Of a DNA stretch of 64,000 bases, positions 31,435 through 40,424 are shown piece after piece. The stretch is from Shouchella sp047238345 (GTDB lineage Bacteria > Bacillota > Bacilli > Bacillales > Bacillaceae_D): the NCBI RefSeq assembly GCF_047238345.1, contig NZ_JBDFMQ010000001.1, positions 3,658,001 through 3,722,000 on the forward strand, read 5' to 3'. Below the pieces are notes generated by a model that made no database searches, was not told where the DNA came from, and saw only the letters and a list, made by a program, of their open reading frames with translations. Numbering within the stretch: the stretch's first letter is position 1; the number at the start of each line of letters is the position of its first letter. The position numbers and the translations under genes are program-made.

Positions 31435-32043
31435 ATGCGTCTCTCACAAATAATGCCCAATCAATTAACAGACGAGCAAATTACAAAGCTCCTCTATCAC
31501 TCCACAACAGACGACGGAAAAGCGGGAGACTGCATCTTTGTTCCTGGAAGCAGTAAAGCTGTTGAATACAAAGTACCCAAAGCGCTTCAGCTTTACCGTG
31601 AAGGACGAGCAAATAAACTTCTTTTCTCCGGCGGCGTCTCTTGGGATGCTTCCCAAAAACCGGAGGCAGTCATGATGCGAGAACGCGCGCTGCAACTCGG
31701 AATTCCTGCTAAGGACATTTTAACAGAAGAACAATCTCTCCATACAAAAGAAAACGTTCTTGCCTCCTTGCTCATTCTCGATCGCGCTTTTGACCTTCAT
31801 CACCTTCACCATCTCATCATTGTTACATCAAGCATTCATTCATTACGAGTATGGTTAACAATGCGCACCTATATGCCACCTTGGATTACGTATTCACTCG
31901 CCCCTGTAGACGACCGTAGTACAAAAGAGGAGAATTGGTTCGTTTCTCCTCATAGTCGAAAACGCGTCGAAGCAGAAGTACATAAACTAGTTCATTACGC
32001 CCAGATAGGGGCTATTCTTGATGAAGAGCAATCCCTCGAGTAG
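31435..32043 (+). CDS. YdcF-family (DUF218) protein
   Basis: A 202-residue protein with the DUF218 pattern: DCIFVPGSSKAVEYKVPKAL, NKLLFSGGVS, EEQSLHTKENV and IIVTSSIHSLRVWLTM. YdcF-like proteins have a Rossmann-type fold and bind nucleotide cofactors; some act on envelope carriers. No signal peptide is present, so a cytosolic role fits. It is the last gene of the exporter-dioxygenase operon, 11 nt behind the dioxygenase with AAGGAGG, and is followed by a strong terminator. Confidence 0.85.
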   Translation: MRLSQIMPNQLTDEQITKLLYHSTTDDGKAGDCIFVPGSSKAVEYKVPKALQLYREGRANKLLFSGGVSWDASQKPEAVMMRERALQLGIPAKDILTEEQSLHTKENVLASLLILDRAFDLHHLHHLIIVTSSIHSLRVWLTMRTYMPPWITYSLAPVDDRSTKEENWFVSPHSRKRVEAEVHKLVHYAQIGAILDEEQSLE

Positions 32044-32045
32044 AA

Positions 32046-32079
32046 AAAAACCCTTTTCCATAAACGGAAAAGGGTTTTT
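32046..32079. terminator. Bidirectional terminator
   Basis: AAAAACCCTTTTCC and GGAAAAGGGTTTTT form a 14-bp stem with a 6-nt loop between the convergent YdcF and DegV genes. Confidence 0.88.
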
Positions 32080-32111
32080 GCTTTTATTTTTGTGAAATGC
32101 TTCGCCCACTA

Positions 32112-32957
32112 TTATTTCGTGTAGTACATCAACGCAATTGCACCTGGTCCAGTATGAGTACTAATAATAGGTGACGTTTCTAAAATAGACGAAGAAAAGT
32201 GCTGGCGAACCTTTTTTAGACGATCCATCACTTGTTCACTAAATGATTCTGCTTCAATATGGGCGATTCCTACGTGTTCCACGTCTTTTGATTCAGTTTC
32301 TTTTTCAAATGTTTCCGATAAGAAGTCAAGCACTTGCTTCTGGGAACGCTTTGTTGTAACAGGTGTATATGAACCATCTTGTAAGGAAGCGATAGGTTTA
32401 ATTTTTAATAACGACCCAAGCAACGCTTTTCCCTTACCAATTCGGCCACCTTTAGCTAAATACTCAAGTGTATCTACAACAATATAAAGGGACGTTTTTG
32501 AACGAATATCCGCTAGTTCGGTTAAAATATTATCTAAAGAAGCCCCTTTATTTGCCAGTTCTGCAGCTCGTTTCACTTGAAATGAGAGCGCAATGGAAAT
32601 AAAACAAGAATCTACTACTGTAACTCGTCCATTTAATTCGTCCGCAGCCATTTGTGCAGAAGCTACAGTTCCGCTCATCGCACTTGTCATATGGATAGAC
32701 AGGATATGCGTATCAGGCTCATCAAGTAATTCTTCGTAAATTCGTACAAACTCACCAACAGGGGGTTGCGAGCTCTTTGGCAATTCTTCATTCGTTACAA
32801 GAAGATGGGCAAATTCTTTTTTCGATATATCTACCCCGTCTAAATAACTTTTTCCATTTATGTTAATTGATAACGGGACTACAGTAACCCCTAATTCTTG
32901 TAAAATTGATGACTCTATGTCGCAAGTAGAATCTGTCACAATTTTGATCTTTGTCAT
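32112..32957 (-). CDS. DegV-family fatty-acid-binding protein
   Basis: A 281-residue protein with the DegV signature KIVTDSTCDIESSILQELGV at the start, then SSQPPVGEFVRIYEEL, ILSIHMTSAMSGTVASA and the C-terminal IISTHTGPGAIALMYY. These proteins (FakB type) bind a fatty acid and present it to the kinase FakA for phosphorylation. The kinase is not encoded here. Several paralogues per genome are usual. It is monocistronic. Confidence 0.92.
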   Translation of the reverse strand: MTKIKIVTDSTCDIESSILQELGVTVVPLSININGKSYLDGVDISKKEFAHLLVTNEELPKSSQPPVGEFVRIYEELLDEPDTHILSIHMTSAMSGTVASAQMAADELNGRVTVVDSCFISIALSFQVKRAAELANKGASLDNILTELADIRSKTSLYIVVDTLEYLAKGGRIGKGKALLGSLLKIKPIASLQDGSYTPVTTKRSQKQVLDFLSETFEKETESKDVEHVGIAHIEAESFSEQVMDRLKKVRQHFSSSILETSPIISTHTGPGAIALMYYTK

Positions 32958-33087
32958 TGAAATCTCCCTTTAACAAGGCTTATTAAGAAAGCATAACATA
33001 CGTTGATTGTAGTATGACATACGTACCCCTCAGTGTAAACGCTATCTTAAAAAGCGCAATTATACGACTATAAAAAAAAGTTCGAAC

Positions 33088-33099
33088 GTAATCGATTAC
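33088..33099. promoter_or_regulatory. 12-bp palindrome in the 349-nt gap before the flippase
   Basis: GTAATCGATTAC is a perfect palindrome in the gene-free stretch 32958-33306, about 165 nt before the flippase promoter. It is a possible operator. Apart from this and the promoter at 33260, I see nothing in the gap. Confidence 0.3.
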
Positions 33100-33259
33100 A
33101 TACTTGATAAATGTTCGGAGCTTGCTCAAATAAAGAACAGATTATGACATACATCTGCACTCAAACGAACACAAATGCCTAATTATTAAGGTTTTGTTAA
33201 TGTTGTTAAATCTTTATGTCATTTGTAAATCGGCGCTTTTTTTCAAATTCTTTTTACTC

Positions 33260-33268
33260 TGCTACAAT
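33260..33268 (+). promoter_or_regulatory. Extended -10 promoter of the polysaccharide locus
   Basis: TGCTACAAT gives a TG-extended -10 38 nt before TTG 33307. The -35 region is T-rich without a good match. No PhoP-type TTAACA repeats at 11-bp spacing were found. Confidence 0.45.
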
Positions 33269-33306
33269 CATATCTTGAAATGCACGAAACGAGAGGACTG
33301 TAGAGT

Positions 33307-34743
33307 TTGCTTACTAAACACGCTTTTGCTTATCTATTATCTCATGGCATCCCAGCAATAGTTGGATTTTTAGGAATCGCCATCTATTCACGCATACTCT
33401 CTCCAGAGCAATATGGGCAATTCGCTCTTATTTTCGCAAATGCAGCCATCGTTAATGCCGTTGTATTTGAATGGCTAAAAGTAAGTGTTTTGCGTATGCA
33501 GAAACAGCGTGACGTTGGGGAAACGACTTACTATATGACGATAAAAGTTGCGTTTATTGCGCTTATCGTTATTAGTTTCCTTATCGGAATAGCATTAATG
33601 CTATTCTCAAACTTTCTTTCGCCATCGTTCCTTTTGCTCGTTTTACTTTTATCTTGGTGTCAGTCTTGGTATCAGCTCAATCTCTCATTATTACGAGCAG
33701 AGTTAAACCCAATGGGCTATGGAAAAATGGCTTTTATTCGTGCGATTACAGGGCTATTATTTGCAACGCTCCTTATTACACTCGACTATGGCGCTTTCGG
33801 CTTAGTTGTTGGGCTCATCATTGGCTTGCTTCTAGCAGTCGTACCAATGAATTTTAAGCGATGGGGAGTCTTCGTGAAACCGGCACAAGTAAACAGTACG
33901 CTCTTAAAACAATTCGCTGGATATGGACTGCCTTTAACGATTACGCTGCTTCTTGGCATCATTATTCACCATTCTGATCGTCTTATCATTCATGCGATGG
34001 TTGGCGTAGAAGCCACAGGGCAATACGCAATTGCCTATGACTTGACGGAACAATCTATTTTCACTCTTATGCTCATTATTAACTTAGCCGCTTTTCCGAT
34101 AGCCGTTCGAGCTTTAGAAAACCGTGGGGAACAAGCTGCTAAGGCTCAAGTAAGAAAAAATACTCGTTTGCTTTTAGGCGTCGGCATACCTGCAACCATC
34201 GGCTTTATTTTATTAAAAGACGTTATGGCAACAGTCTTTTTAGGCGCTGCGTTTCAAGAAACGGCCATTGTACTCATACCCTATATTGCAATCGGCGCTT
34301 TGTTGAAAGGAATGAAACTTTATGCGGTTGATATCGTTTTTCATCTCACAAAACAGACGAAACTTCAAGTCATTCCTGTGTTGGTGGCTGCCACAGTCAA
34401 TGTCGCACTAACCATCATACTTATTCCATCTTACGGGCTTGAAGGTGCTGCAATGGCAACGGTTGTCGCCTATGCTTTCGCAATCATCTCTAGCTGGTTG
34501 CTTCTTATGAAACAACAAACGACAATACCTTTTCCAGTTAAAGACTTTGTAAAGATTTTGTTTGCAAGTGCGATTATGGCATTGTCGGCGCTTCCCTTTG
34601 CTGGTGATGAACGATTAGTCATCTCTCTTTTACAAGTCTTCGTCGCGGGACTGACTTACTGCTTCGTTTGTGGATGCCTCTATTTTAAAGATTTAAAGAA
34701 CATGTTTTTAAAAAAGAAAGCGAATAAAAACCAGCATACATAA
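33307..34743 (+). CDS. Polysaccharide flippase (Wzx/TuaB-like, MOP superfamily)
   Basis: A 478-residue protein with about 12-14 membrane helices. The opening GIPAIVGFLGIAIYSRILSP, the mid-protein YGLPLTITLLLGIIIHHSDRL, and the C-terminal YGLEGAAMATVVAYAFA are typical of polysaccharide-unit flippases. It should move undecaprenyl-linked repeat units outward. The start is TTG 33307 with an AGAGGA-like site. It opens the locus and is followed by two glycosyltransferase genes in the same operon. Confidence 0.9.
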   Translation: MLTKHAFAYLLSHGIPAIVGFLGIAIYSRILSPEQYGQFALIFANAAIVNAVVFEWLKVSVLRMQKQRDVGETTYYMTIKVAFIALIVISFLIGIALMLFSNFLSPSFLLLVLLLSWCQSWYQLNLSLLRAELNPMGYGKMAFIRAITGLLFATLLITLDYGAFGLVVGLIIGLLLAVVPMNFKRWGVFVKPAQVNSTLLKQFAGYGLPLTITLLLGIIIHHSDRLIIHAMVGVEATGQYAIAYDLTEQSIFTLMLIINLAAFPIAVRALENRGEQAAKAQVRKNTRLLLGVGIPATIGFILLKDVMATVFLGAAFQETAIVLIPYIAIGALLKGMKLYAVDIVFHLTKQTKLQVIPVLVAATVNVALTIILIPSYGLEGAAMATVVAYAFAIISSWLLLMKQQTTIPFPVKDFVKILFASAIMALSALPFAGDERLVISLLQVFVAGLTYCFVCGCLYFKDLKNMFLKKKANKNQHT

Positions 34744-34758
34744 AAGGAGCGAACGAGC

Positions 34759-35556
34759 ATGTTATCGATCATTATTCCCACTTTAGGTCAACGAGAGCAA
34801 GCTTTTATCCGTCTTCTCGATAGCCTCCAAGCACAAACAAAGATTGAAATGGAACTAGTCGTCGTCTCCCAAGCGAATCATGATAAGGTCAGTCGTTGGT
34901 TAGCCAACACGCCCCTTGCTTATACACACATTCAAATGGAAGAACGCGGCCTGTCAAAAGCGCGTAACCGTGCTCTCTCACACATTACTGGCGACATTGT
35001 CACGTTTTCCGATGACGATTGCTGGTATCCAGCACATGCTGTTGCCACAGTTTATGAACGTATGGAGAATGGCGTAGATGCATGTTGTTTTCAAATTTAT
35101 GACCCTGTTCGTAACGAGCCGTATAAACACTATCATTCTAAATCAGTAGCATCTGTGAAAGGGCGACGGATTTTTCGAACGTCGTCGATTGAATTATTTT
35201 TCCGAAAAGATTCCATTCAGACACTACGGTTCCATGAATCATTTGGACTAGGTAGTCGCTATCCAAGCGGTGAAGAGAATCTTTTTCTTAAGCAATTTAT
35301 TAAAAACGGTAAGCAACTCACCTATTACTCAGAAGTCATCGTCTATCACGAGAAGCCTACACCCCAATCCCGACTCTCGGAAAGCCAGCTTATAAGCAAG
35401 GGGCCGTTATTTAAAGCGATGTACAATGCACCTGTTGGCTTTCTTTTTTTAACAGCTTTATTTGTTAAGAAAGCAAGATTTATTGATGGATTTGCATCAA
35501 ATTATGCGAAGGCAGTTAAAGAGCTAATTATTTTTGCAAATCGCGAGGTGAAGTAG
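34759..35556 (+). CDS. Family 2 glycosyltransferase
   Basis: A 265-residue GT-A fold enzyme beginning MLSIIIPTLGQREQAF. It has the acidic metal/sugar-nucleotide motif TFSDDDCWYP near residue 90 and a later SGEENLFLKQFIK motif for the acceptor side. It adds a sugar to the lipid-linked repeat unit at the inner face of the membrane. AAAGGAG precedes the ATG. Its stop is immediately followed by the ATG of the next glycosyltransferase (TAGATG), so translation is coupled. Confidence 0.88.
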   Translation: MLSIIIPTLGQREQAFIRLLDSLQAQTKIEMELVVVSQANHDKVSRWLANTPLAYTHIQMEERGLSKARNRALSHITGDIVTFSDDDCWYPAHAVATVYERMENGVDACCFQIYDPVRNEPYKHYHSKSVASVKGRRIFRTSSIELFFRKDSIQTLRFHESFGLGSRYPSGEENLFLKQFIKNGKQLTYYSEVIVYHEKPTPQSRLSESQLISKGPLFKAMYNAPVGFLFLTALFVKKARFIDGFASNYAKAVKELIIFANREVK

Positions 35557-36645
35557 ATGAAGAAACTTGCCTTTATTCTTTACTCTTTTGATGCAGGTGG
35601 CGTTGAACGCATGACGCTTCATCTAGCCGACTATTTTATCAAGCATGGGTATCGTGTTGACCTTGTTGTGATGAATCCAAAAGGCGAATACGCCGCCCAT
35701 ATTCCAGCTGGTGTCCGTGTAATCTCCTTGTCAAAAAAACAAGCAAAAGCCGCTGTTCCAGGAATGATTTCTTATTTTCGCAAGCAAAAACCCGACATTA
35801 TTTTTTCAGCGAAAGATTATTTAAACGTGCTGGTGATCTTTGCAAAAAAAATTAGCAGATCAAACGCAACGTTACTCGTCTCAAGCCGCGTTCACTTAAG
35901 TGAACAAGCAAAACTAAACCCTTCTTCCGAACAGATGAAAAAATGGGTGAAACGTACTTATCGCTACGCCGATCACGTCGTTGGTGTTTCAAAAGGCGTC
36001 GCTGATGATATTCAAATGATAGCTGACTTACCGATTGTGCACACGATCTACAATCCTGTTGTAACAACTGAATTCAAAACGAAAATGAACCAGCGTGTGG
36101 ACCATCCCTTTTTTTCTACTGATGAGAAGAACGTGTTTCTAACTGTTGGTAGACTTCATGAGCAAAAAGATTACCAAACCTTAATTGATGCATTTGCTAT
36201 CGTTCATGAGCGCCGACCAGATACGTGTTTACTTTTTGTTGGTGATGGTTGTGAAAAAGAAGCTTTACGAAAGAAAGTAGTCGATAAAGAGCTAAACGAT
36301 TGCGTTAGCTTTGTTGGGTATCAAAGCAACCCCTATTCCTTTATGAAGCGAGCCGATGTCTTTGTGCTTTCTTCTTTATACGAAGGGTTTGGCAACGTCA
36401 TTGTAGAAGCGATGGCTGCCGGAACACAAGTTGTCTCAACGAACTGCCCAAGCGGCCCTAAAGAAATCCTTGCGAACGGGACTTATGGACACCTCGTTCC
36501 TGTTGGCGACGCACATGAACTCGCTATGGCAATGGAGTGTGCCCTACTTCAACCTATTTCTCCAGCAAAGTTAATGGACCGCGCACATCAGTTTACGGTA
36601 GAGGCTTGTGCCGAACAGTACGCCCAACTTTGGTTAAATCCATAA
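35557..36645 (+). CDS. Family 4 glycosyltransferase (TuaC-like)
   Basis: A 362-residue GT-B enzyme. The N-terminal acceptor domain has SFDAGGVERMTLHLADYF. The C-terminal donor domain has TVGRLHEQKDYQTLIDAF and the EX7E region SSLYEGFGNVIVEAMAAG. It transfers a sugar during repeat-unit assembly. It is the last gene of the first polysaccharide operon, closed by a terminator. Similarity to TuaC of teichuronic acid synthesis is suggested by context, not proven. Confidence 0.9.
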   Translation: MKKLAFILYSFDAGGVERMTLHLADYFIKHGYRVDLVVMNPKGEYAAHIPAGVRVISLSKKQAKAAVPGMISYFRKQKPDIIFSAKDYLNVLVIFAKKISRSNATLLVSSRVHLSEQAKLNPSSEQMKKWVKRTYRYADHVVGVSKGVADDIQMIADLPIVHTIYNPVVTTEFKTKMNQRVDHPFFSTDEKNVFLTVGRLHEQKDYQTLIDAFAIVHERRPDTCLLFVGDGCEKEALRKKVVDKELNDCVSFVGYQSNPYSFMKRADVFVLSSLYEGFGNVIVEAMAAGTQVVSTNCPSGPKEILANGTYGHLVPVGDAHELAMAMECALLQPISPAKLMDRAHQFTVEACAEQYAQLWLNP

Positions 36646-36647
36646 AA

Positions 36648-36681
36648 AAGAAGTCTTCATCACAACGATGAAGACTTCTTT
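36648..36681. terminator. Bidirectional terminator
   Basis: AAGAAGTCTTCATC pairs with GATGAAGACTTCTT around a short loop, with A- and T-runs on both sides. It lies between the convergent glycosyltransferase and lipoprotein genes. Confidence 0.88.
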
Positions 36682-37026
36682 TTATGGAAACGTCAATGAA
36701 TCTAATTTATGAAGGTTCTCTTCTTCTACCCAATCCGCTACGTACAATAGCTCATCTTCCACTGTATAGCGATAGATTCGGTTATCAACTAGAAGGTAGC
36801 GCGTTTGGTCATGGGTGTCTAACTGTGTCTTGAATTCTTCATATGAGTGGCGATTTAGCTTTTGCTCCTCGCTGGCAAACGTTAAAAACTGCTCTTCCGA
36901 TAAATGCTCAATATTATTACGTAAATAGCTATCTCCTTCTAAAGCTGATCGTACATCTAGCGTTTGATTGCCACATCCGATTAAAAAGATAAGCGAGAGA
37001 AGAACGATAATTTTTTTCACTTCCAT
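36682..37026 (-). CDS. Small lipoprotein of unknown function
   Basis: A 114-residue protein starting MEVKKIIVLLSLIFLIGCGN, a lipoprotein signal with lipobox LIGC. The mature part is acidic and helical (HLSEEQFLTFASEEQKLNRH) and I recognise no domain. It lies on the opposite strand inside the polysaccharide locus, splitting it into two operons, with its own good promoter. Its role is unknown. Confidence 0.7.
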   Translation of the reverse strand: MEVKKIIVLLSLIFLIGCGNQTLDVRSALEGDSYLRNNIEHLSEEQFLTFASEEQKLNRHSYEEFKTQLDTHDQTRYLLVDNRIYRYTVEDELLYVADWVEEENLHKLDSLTFP

Positions 37027-37075
37027 TCACCCTCCATATAAATTCTCTCCTCACTATATCTTGATTTTCTCTGGG

Positions 37076-37104
37076 ATGATAGACCTCTCATTTTTGATTG
37101 TAAA
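37076..37104 (-). promoter_or_regulatory. Promoter of the small lipoprotein gene
   Basis: On the minus strand the -35 TTTACA (37099-37104) and -10 TATCAT (37076-37081) are separated by 17 nt. Each is one base off consensus. Confidence 0.6.
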
Positions 37105-37248
37105 GGCAGAAACAGCGCGTTTCGAAAAGGTAACCCTATTAAACTAAGCTCTATGTCCATTTTCATTAAAAACGTAAAGATCACTCCACTAAAATCTTAA
37201 TCTTATCTTTAATAAGCCTTTATAAACGCCCTTATTTATCGTGTTACG

Positions 37249-38670
37249 ATGACGGCAGTTCAATGTGAAAGGATTAATCGATCTATGCAGTCACTCATCT
37301 ATCCAGTAGCTCGTAGACGTACCATTCCTGTCTATGTAGCGATGTCTTTTTATGCAGGTTGTGCACCCATTGCCGTCATTGGAACGTTCCAGCACCTATT
37401 GCCAATCCCTACCTCTGTTTTGCTAACGTTCTTAACTTGTCTACTGTTTATCCTTGTTTTGATGGCAGAGCGGGAAGTCTTACCGCTCAAAGAAATGAAC
37501 CGAATTGGTTTACTCATGATCGGAGCCGTTACATTTCCAGCTCTTCTTTCGCTTCTTGGGGTTGTCTCTGCTCTCAGTTCGATTCAATCCGTCGAGTACC
37601 TTGCTTATATGGAGCAGTCATTACTGAATCGGCTGATCAACTTAACGATGTATTCACTTTTAAGCATCTGTCTTTTAACGTTTCTTTATAAAAATGCCCA
37701 TCAAACCACAACATCGCTTATGTATGGCTATACGATTGGTATTATTATTCTCACCGCTGGGGGCATATGGCAGTTTTTACACTTTACGATTGGTTACCCT
37801 ATGCCAGGGTTTGAAACCCGTGCGTACGTACATAGCGTGAATAACGATGTGTTGTTTAACTTTCGATTAACGTCTTTCACAGACGAACCCAGTTTTCTCG
37901 TGCCTTTTCTAATAGACGGATTAATTATTGGGGCCTTGTTCCTTACTAGAAAAACATATCTCGTCTTCGCCTCTTTTGCAGTACTTGTATTGGTTTTATC
38001 GTTTTCCGTGAGTGGCTATATCAACTTAGCGATTGTCGGTTTTACAACCTTTCTTTTACTCGTATTGAGAAAAAATGTACCTAAAAAAATCTTCTTGTAT
38101 GGCGCACTAAGTGCGATCGGGATCGCACTCGCAGCATTTACAGTTTTTCCGCAACTGATCACGGCACTCTTTATGCCAATTCTCGGTAGACTTGACGGAC
38201 TCTTCGATGTCATGCACCATAGTCGACTTTATATGTTAGTTTTTCCTTTCATTTGGCTGTTCGATTACTCGCCTTTTAATACCTTACTTGGATTTGGTCC
38301 TGGTAGTTATGACTTTTTAGCTCGGACAAAGTTTCTCAGTCATCAAGGCGCTGTAAGTGGCACTTCGAACAATGTGTTTGTTGATCTGCTATTTGAACAC
38401 GGATTAATAGGTGGGCTTCTATTTGCAGTAGCGTTTTTGGTTATTGCCACGTACTTGTGGAAGGCACGTAACGCTCATCTGTATTACAGCGTCGCGTTCG
38501 TGCTCTGGATTCATCTAGGTATTACAAGCCTTTATCGTGCTGACTTTGCTTCTCCTCGATTCTGGCTAATTATCGTTATCGTCGCCGGTCTCACTGAATT
38601 AGCACGTCAAAAAATCTCGATCGCAAGCCAGAAATCTACATTATTGAAAGCGAAGGTGACTACGTCATGA
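37249..38670 (+). CDS. O-antigen-polymerase-like membrane protein (Wzy/TuaE-like)
   Basis: A 473-residue protein with about 11-12 membrane helices and a large loop around residues 190-220 containing FRLTSFTDEPSFLVPFLIDG. The C-terminal FGPGSYDFLARTKFLSHQ and NNVFVDLLFEHGLIGGLLF segments match Wzy/ligase-type polymerases. It would polymerise repeat units at the outer face. The ATG at 37249 has no strong ribosome binding site; ATG 37285, with AAAGGA about 12 nt upstream, is an alternative. The 3' end overlaps the dehydrogenase gene by 4 nt. Confidence 0.82.
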   Translation: MTAVQCERINRSMQSLIYPVARRRTIPVYVAMSFYAGCAPIAVIGTFQHLLPIPTSVLLTFLTCLLFILVLMAEREVLPLKEMNRIGLLMIGAVTFPALLSLLGVVSALSSIQSVEYLAYMEQSLLNRLINLTMYSLLSICLLTFLYKNAHQTTTSLMYGYTIGIIILTAGGIWQFLHFTIGYPMPGFETRAYVHSVNNDVLFNFRLTSFTDEPSFLVPFLIDGLIIGALFLTRKTYLVFASFAVLVLVLSFSVSGYINLAIVGFTTFLLLVLRKNVPKKIFLYGALSAIGIALAAFTVFPQLITALFMPILGRLDGLFDVMHHSRLYMLVFPFIWLFDYSPFNTLLGFGPGSYDFLARTKFLSHQGAVSGTSNNVFVDLLFEHGLIGGLLFAVAFLVIATYLWKARNAHLYYSVAFVLWIHLGITSLYRADFASPRFWLIIVIVAGLTELARQKISIASQKSTLLKAKVTTS

Positions 38671-40031
38671 ATGTATGTGTAATTGGAACAGGATATGTAG
38701 GACTTGTAACAGGGGTTTGCTTTAGTTCACTTGGTCATCACGTCATTTGTGTAGACCAAGATCACCATAAAGTACAAAGCTTACAGGATGGGGTTGTGCC
38801 GATTTATGAGCCTGGCTTGAAAGAGCGTCTGGATCAGAATAGAAACGAGCAACGCCTTTCTTTTACAACAGATATGAAACGTGGGATGGCACAGGCAGAA
38901 GTAATCATTATCGCTGTTGGGACACCTGCAAACAAAGATGGCTCGGCAGACTTATCATTTATTAAACGTGTTTCGTTAGATATTGGTCATTATTTAACTC
39001 CAGGCGTAACAGTCGTCACGAAAAGTACGGTACCAATCGGGACAAATAGAAAGATTAAACAATGGATTGCATTTAGCTGTGGTCATCAGCAATTTTCGGT
39101 TGCATCGTGCCCTGAATTTTTACGAGAGGGCAACGCCATAAAGGATACATTAGAAATGGAAAGAGCTGTGTTCGGCGTTGAAGATGCTGTTGCGGAAACC
39201 GTATTACGACAGCTACATGAACCTATTCCAACAACCATTGTTGTGACAAGTATTGAAACAGCTGAAGCCTCAAAGTATGCAGCAAATGCGTTTCTAGCAA
39301 CCAAAATTAGCTTCATAAATGAAGTAGCAAACGTATGTGAAAACGTCGGTGCTGATATCGAGGCACTTGCTACCATTATGGGCCTTGATCACCGTATTGG
39401 TCCTTCTTATCTACAAGCAGGAGTTGGTTACGGAGGATCTTGCTTTCCAAAAGACACTCAAGCTTTCATCCGCGTTGCCCAGCAAGCGGGCTACGACTTA
39501 CAAATTGTACCAGCAGTTGAAAAAGTCAATAAAGAGCAGCGCCAACGGCTCTTTAATAAATTAAAAAGCGTTTATCCTCCCTCTCTTGCAGGAAAGCGAG
39601 TCGCTGTCTTAGGTCTAGCATTTAAGCCGAATACTGACGATATGAGGGCTGCACCGTCGATTGATCTTGTAGAAGCGCTCCATCATGCTGGCGCTACAAC
39701 CGTCGGGTATGACCCAGTTGCTCAAAGCCAAGCGGAGCGTGTACTACCAAATTTAGTACGAACATCATCATGGCAAGAAGCGGTCAAGTCTGCAGATGCT
39801 GTCTTTCTTTTAACTGATTGGCCGGAGTTTAAAGCCATTAATTTAAATGAACTAAAATCGCTTATGAATGAACCCATCGTGATTGATGGTCGTAACCTTT
39901 TCAAACCTGAAGAAATGTTGAAATATGGTTTTTATTACGACTCTATTGGTCGCACAAAAGTAGATGGACGATCTCTATCTGGAGCGAATGTGTTTTCAAA
40001 AGCCTTATATACACAAACAGGAACCAAGTAA
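38667..40031 (+). CDS. UDP-glucose 6-dehydrogenase (Ugd/TuaD)
   Basis: A 454-residue nucleotide-sugar dehydrogenase with N-terminal VCVIGTGYVGLVTGVCF, the linker helix CPEFLREGNAIKDTLEMER, the catalytic Cys in GVGYGGSCFPKDTQAF and the C-terminal LGLAFKPNTDDMRAAPS. It makes UDP-glucuronate from UDP-glucose with 2 NAD+. In this locus that indicates an acidic, uronate-containing polymer such as teichuronic acid. Its start overlaps the polymerase gene. Confidence 0.95.
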   Translation: MNVCVIGTGYVGLVTGVCFSSLGHHVICVDQDHHKVQSLQDGVVPIYEPGLKERLDQNRNEQRLSFTTDMKRGMAQAEVIIIAVGTPANKDGSADLSFIKRVSLDIGHYLTPGVTVVTKSTVPIGTNRKIKQWIAFSCGHQQFSVASCPEFLREGNAIKDTLEMERAVFGVEDAVAETVLRQLHEPIPTTIVVTSIETAEASKYAANAFLATKISFINEVANVCENVGADIEALATIMGLDHRIGPSYLQAGVGYGGSCFPKDTQAFIRVAQQAGYDLQIVPAVEKVNKEQRQRLFNKLKSVYPPSLAGKRVAVLGLAFKPNTDDMRAAPSIDLVEALHHAGATTVGYDPVAQSQAERVLPNLVRTSSWQEAVKSADAVFLLTDWPEFKAINLNELKSLMNEPIVIDGRNLFKPEEMLKYGFYYDSIGRTKVDGRSLSGANVFSKALYTQTGTK

Positions 40032-40043
40032 GGAGGCCTTTCC

Positions 40044-40424
40044 TTGTTACGGAATATCGCCATTGGCACAATCGTCATCCTATTTTTAACAGGTTTCTTT
40101 TTCATCGATCGTAATAACGCCAATCCATACCGAGAAATTGCTGAAACTGTTGACGCCCAAACGATTGGAGAAATTAAACGGCATCACCTTGCAGCAACAT
40201 TCGTAGCTGCAAATGGTGAACGTAACAAGCTGTCTCAGCATTTTTCAGAGGATTTAACAGACGAAGAGCTGCAACAGTTCCTTACCATTCAAACGACTGA
40301 AGATCCAATCGTTATCACAGAGAACGATCAAGGTGTCACGTTAGCCTGGTCGAACACACTCGTCGAATATGAAAAGGTTGAGAACCTATGGACAATTATA
40401 ACCATTACGGAGGTCGATGATTAA
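40044..40424 (+). CDS. Small membrane-anchored protein of the polysaccharide locus
   Basis: 126 residues with one N-terminal helix (IAIGTIVILFLTGFFFI) lacking a cleavage or lipobox site, then a short soluble domain (EIAETVDAQTIGEIKRHHL, LTDEELQQFL) predicted outside. No family is recognised. The start is TTG 40044 after AAGGAGG; the stop overlaps the ATG of the next glycosyltransferase by one base. It occupies the place of tuaF in the B. subtilis locus but shows no visible similarity I can claim. Confidence 0.7.
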   Translation: MLRNIAIGTIVILFLTGFFFIDRNNANPYREIAETVDAQTIGEIKRHHLAATFVAANGERNKLSQHFSEDLTDEELQQFLTIQTTEDPIVITENDQGVTLAWSNTLVEYEKVENLWTIITITEVDD

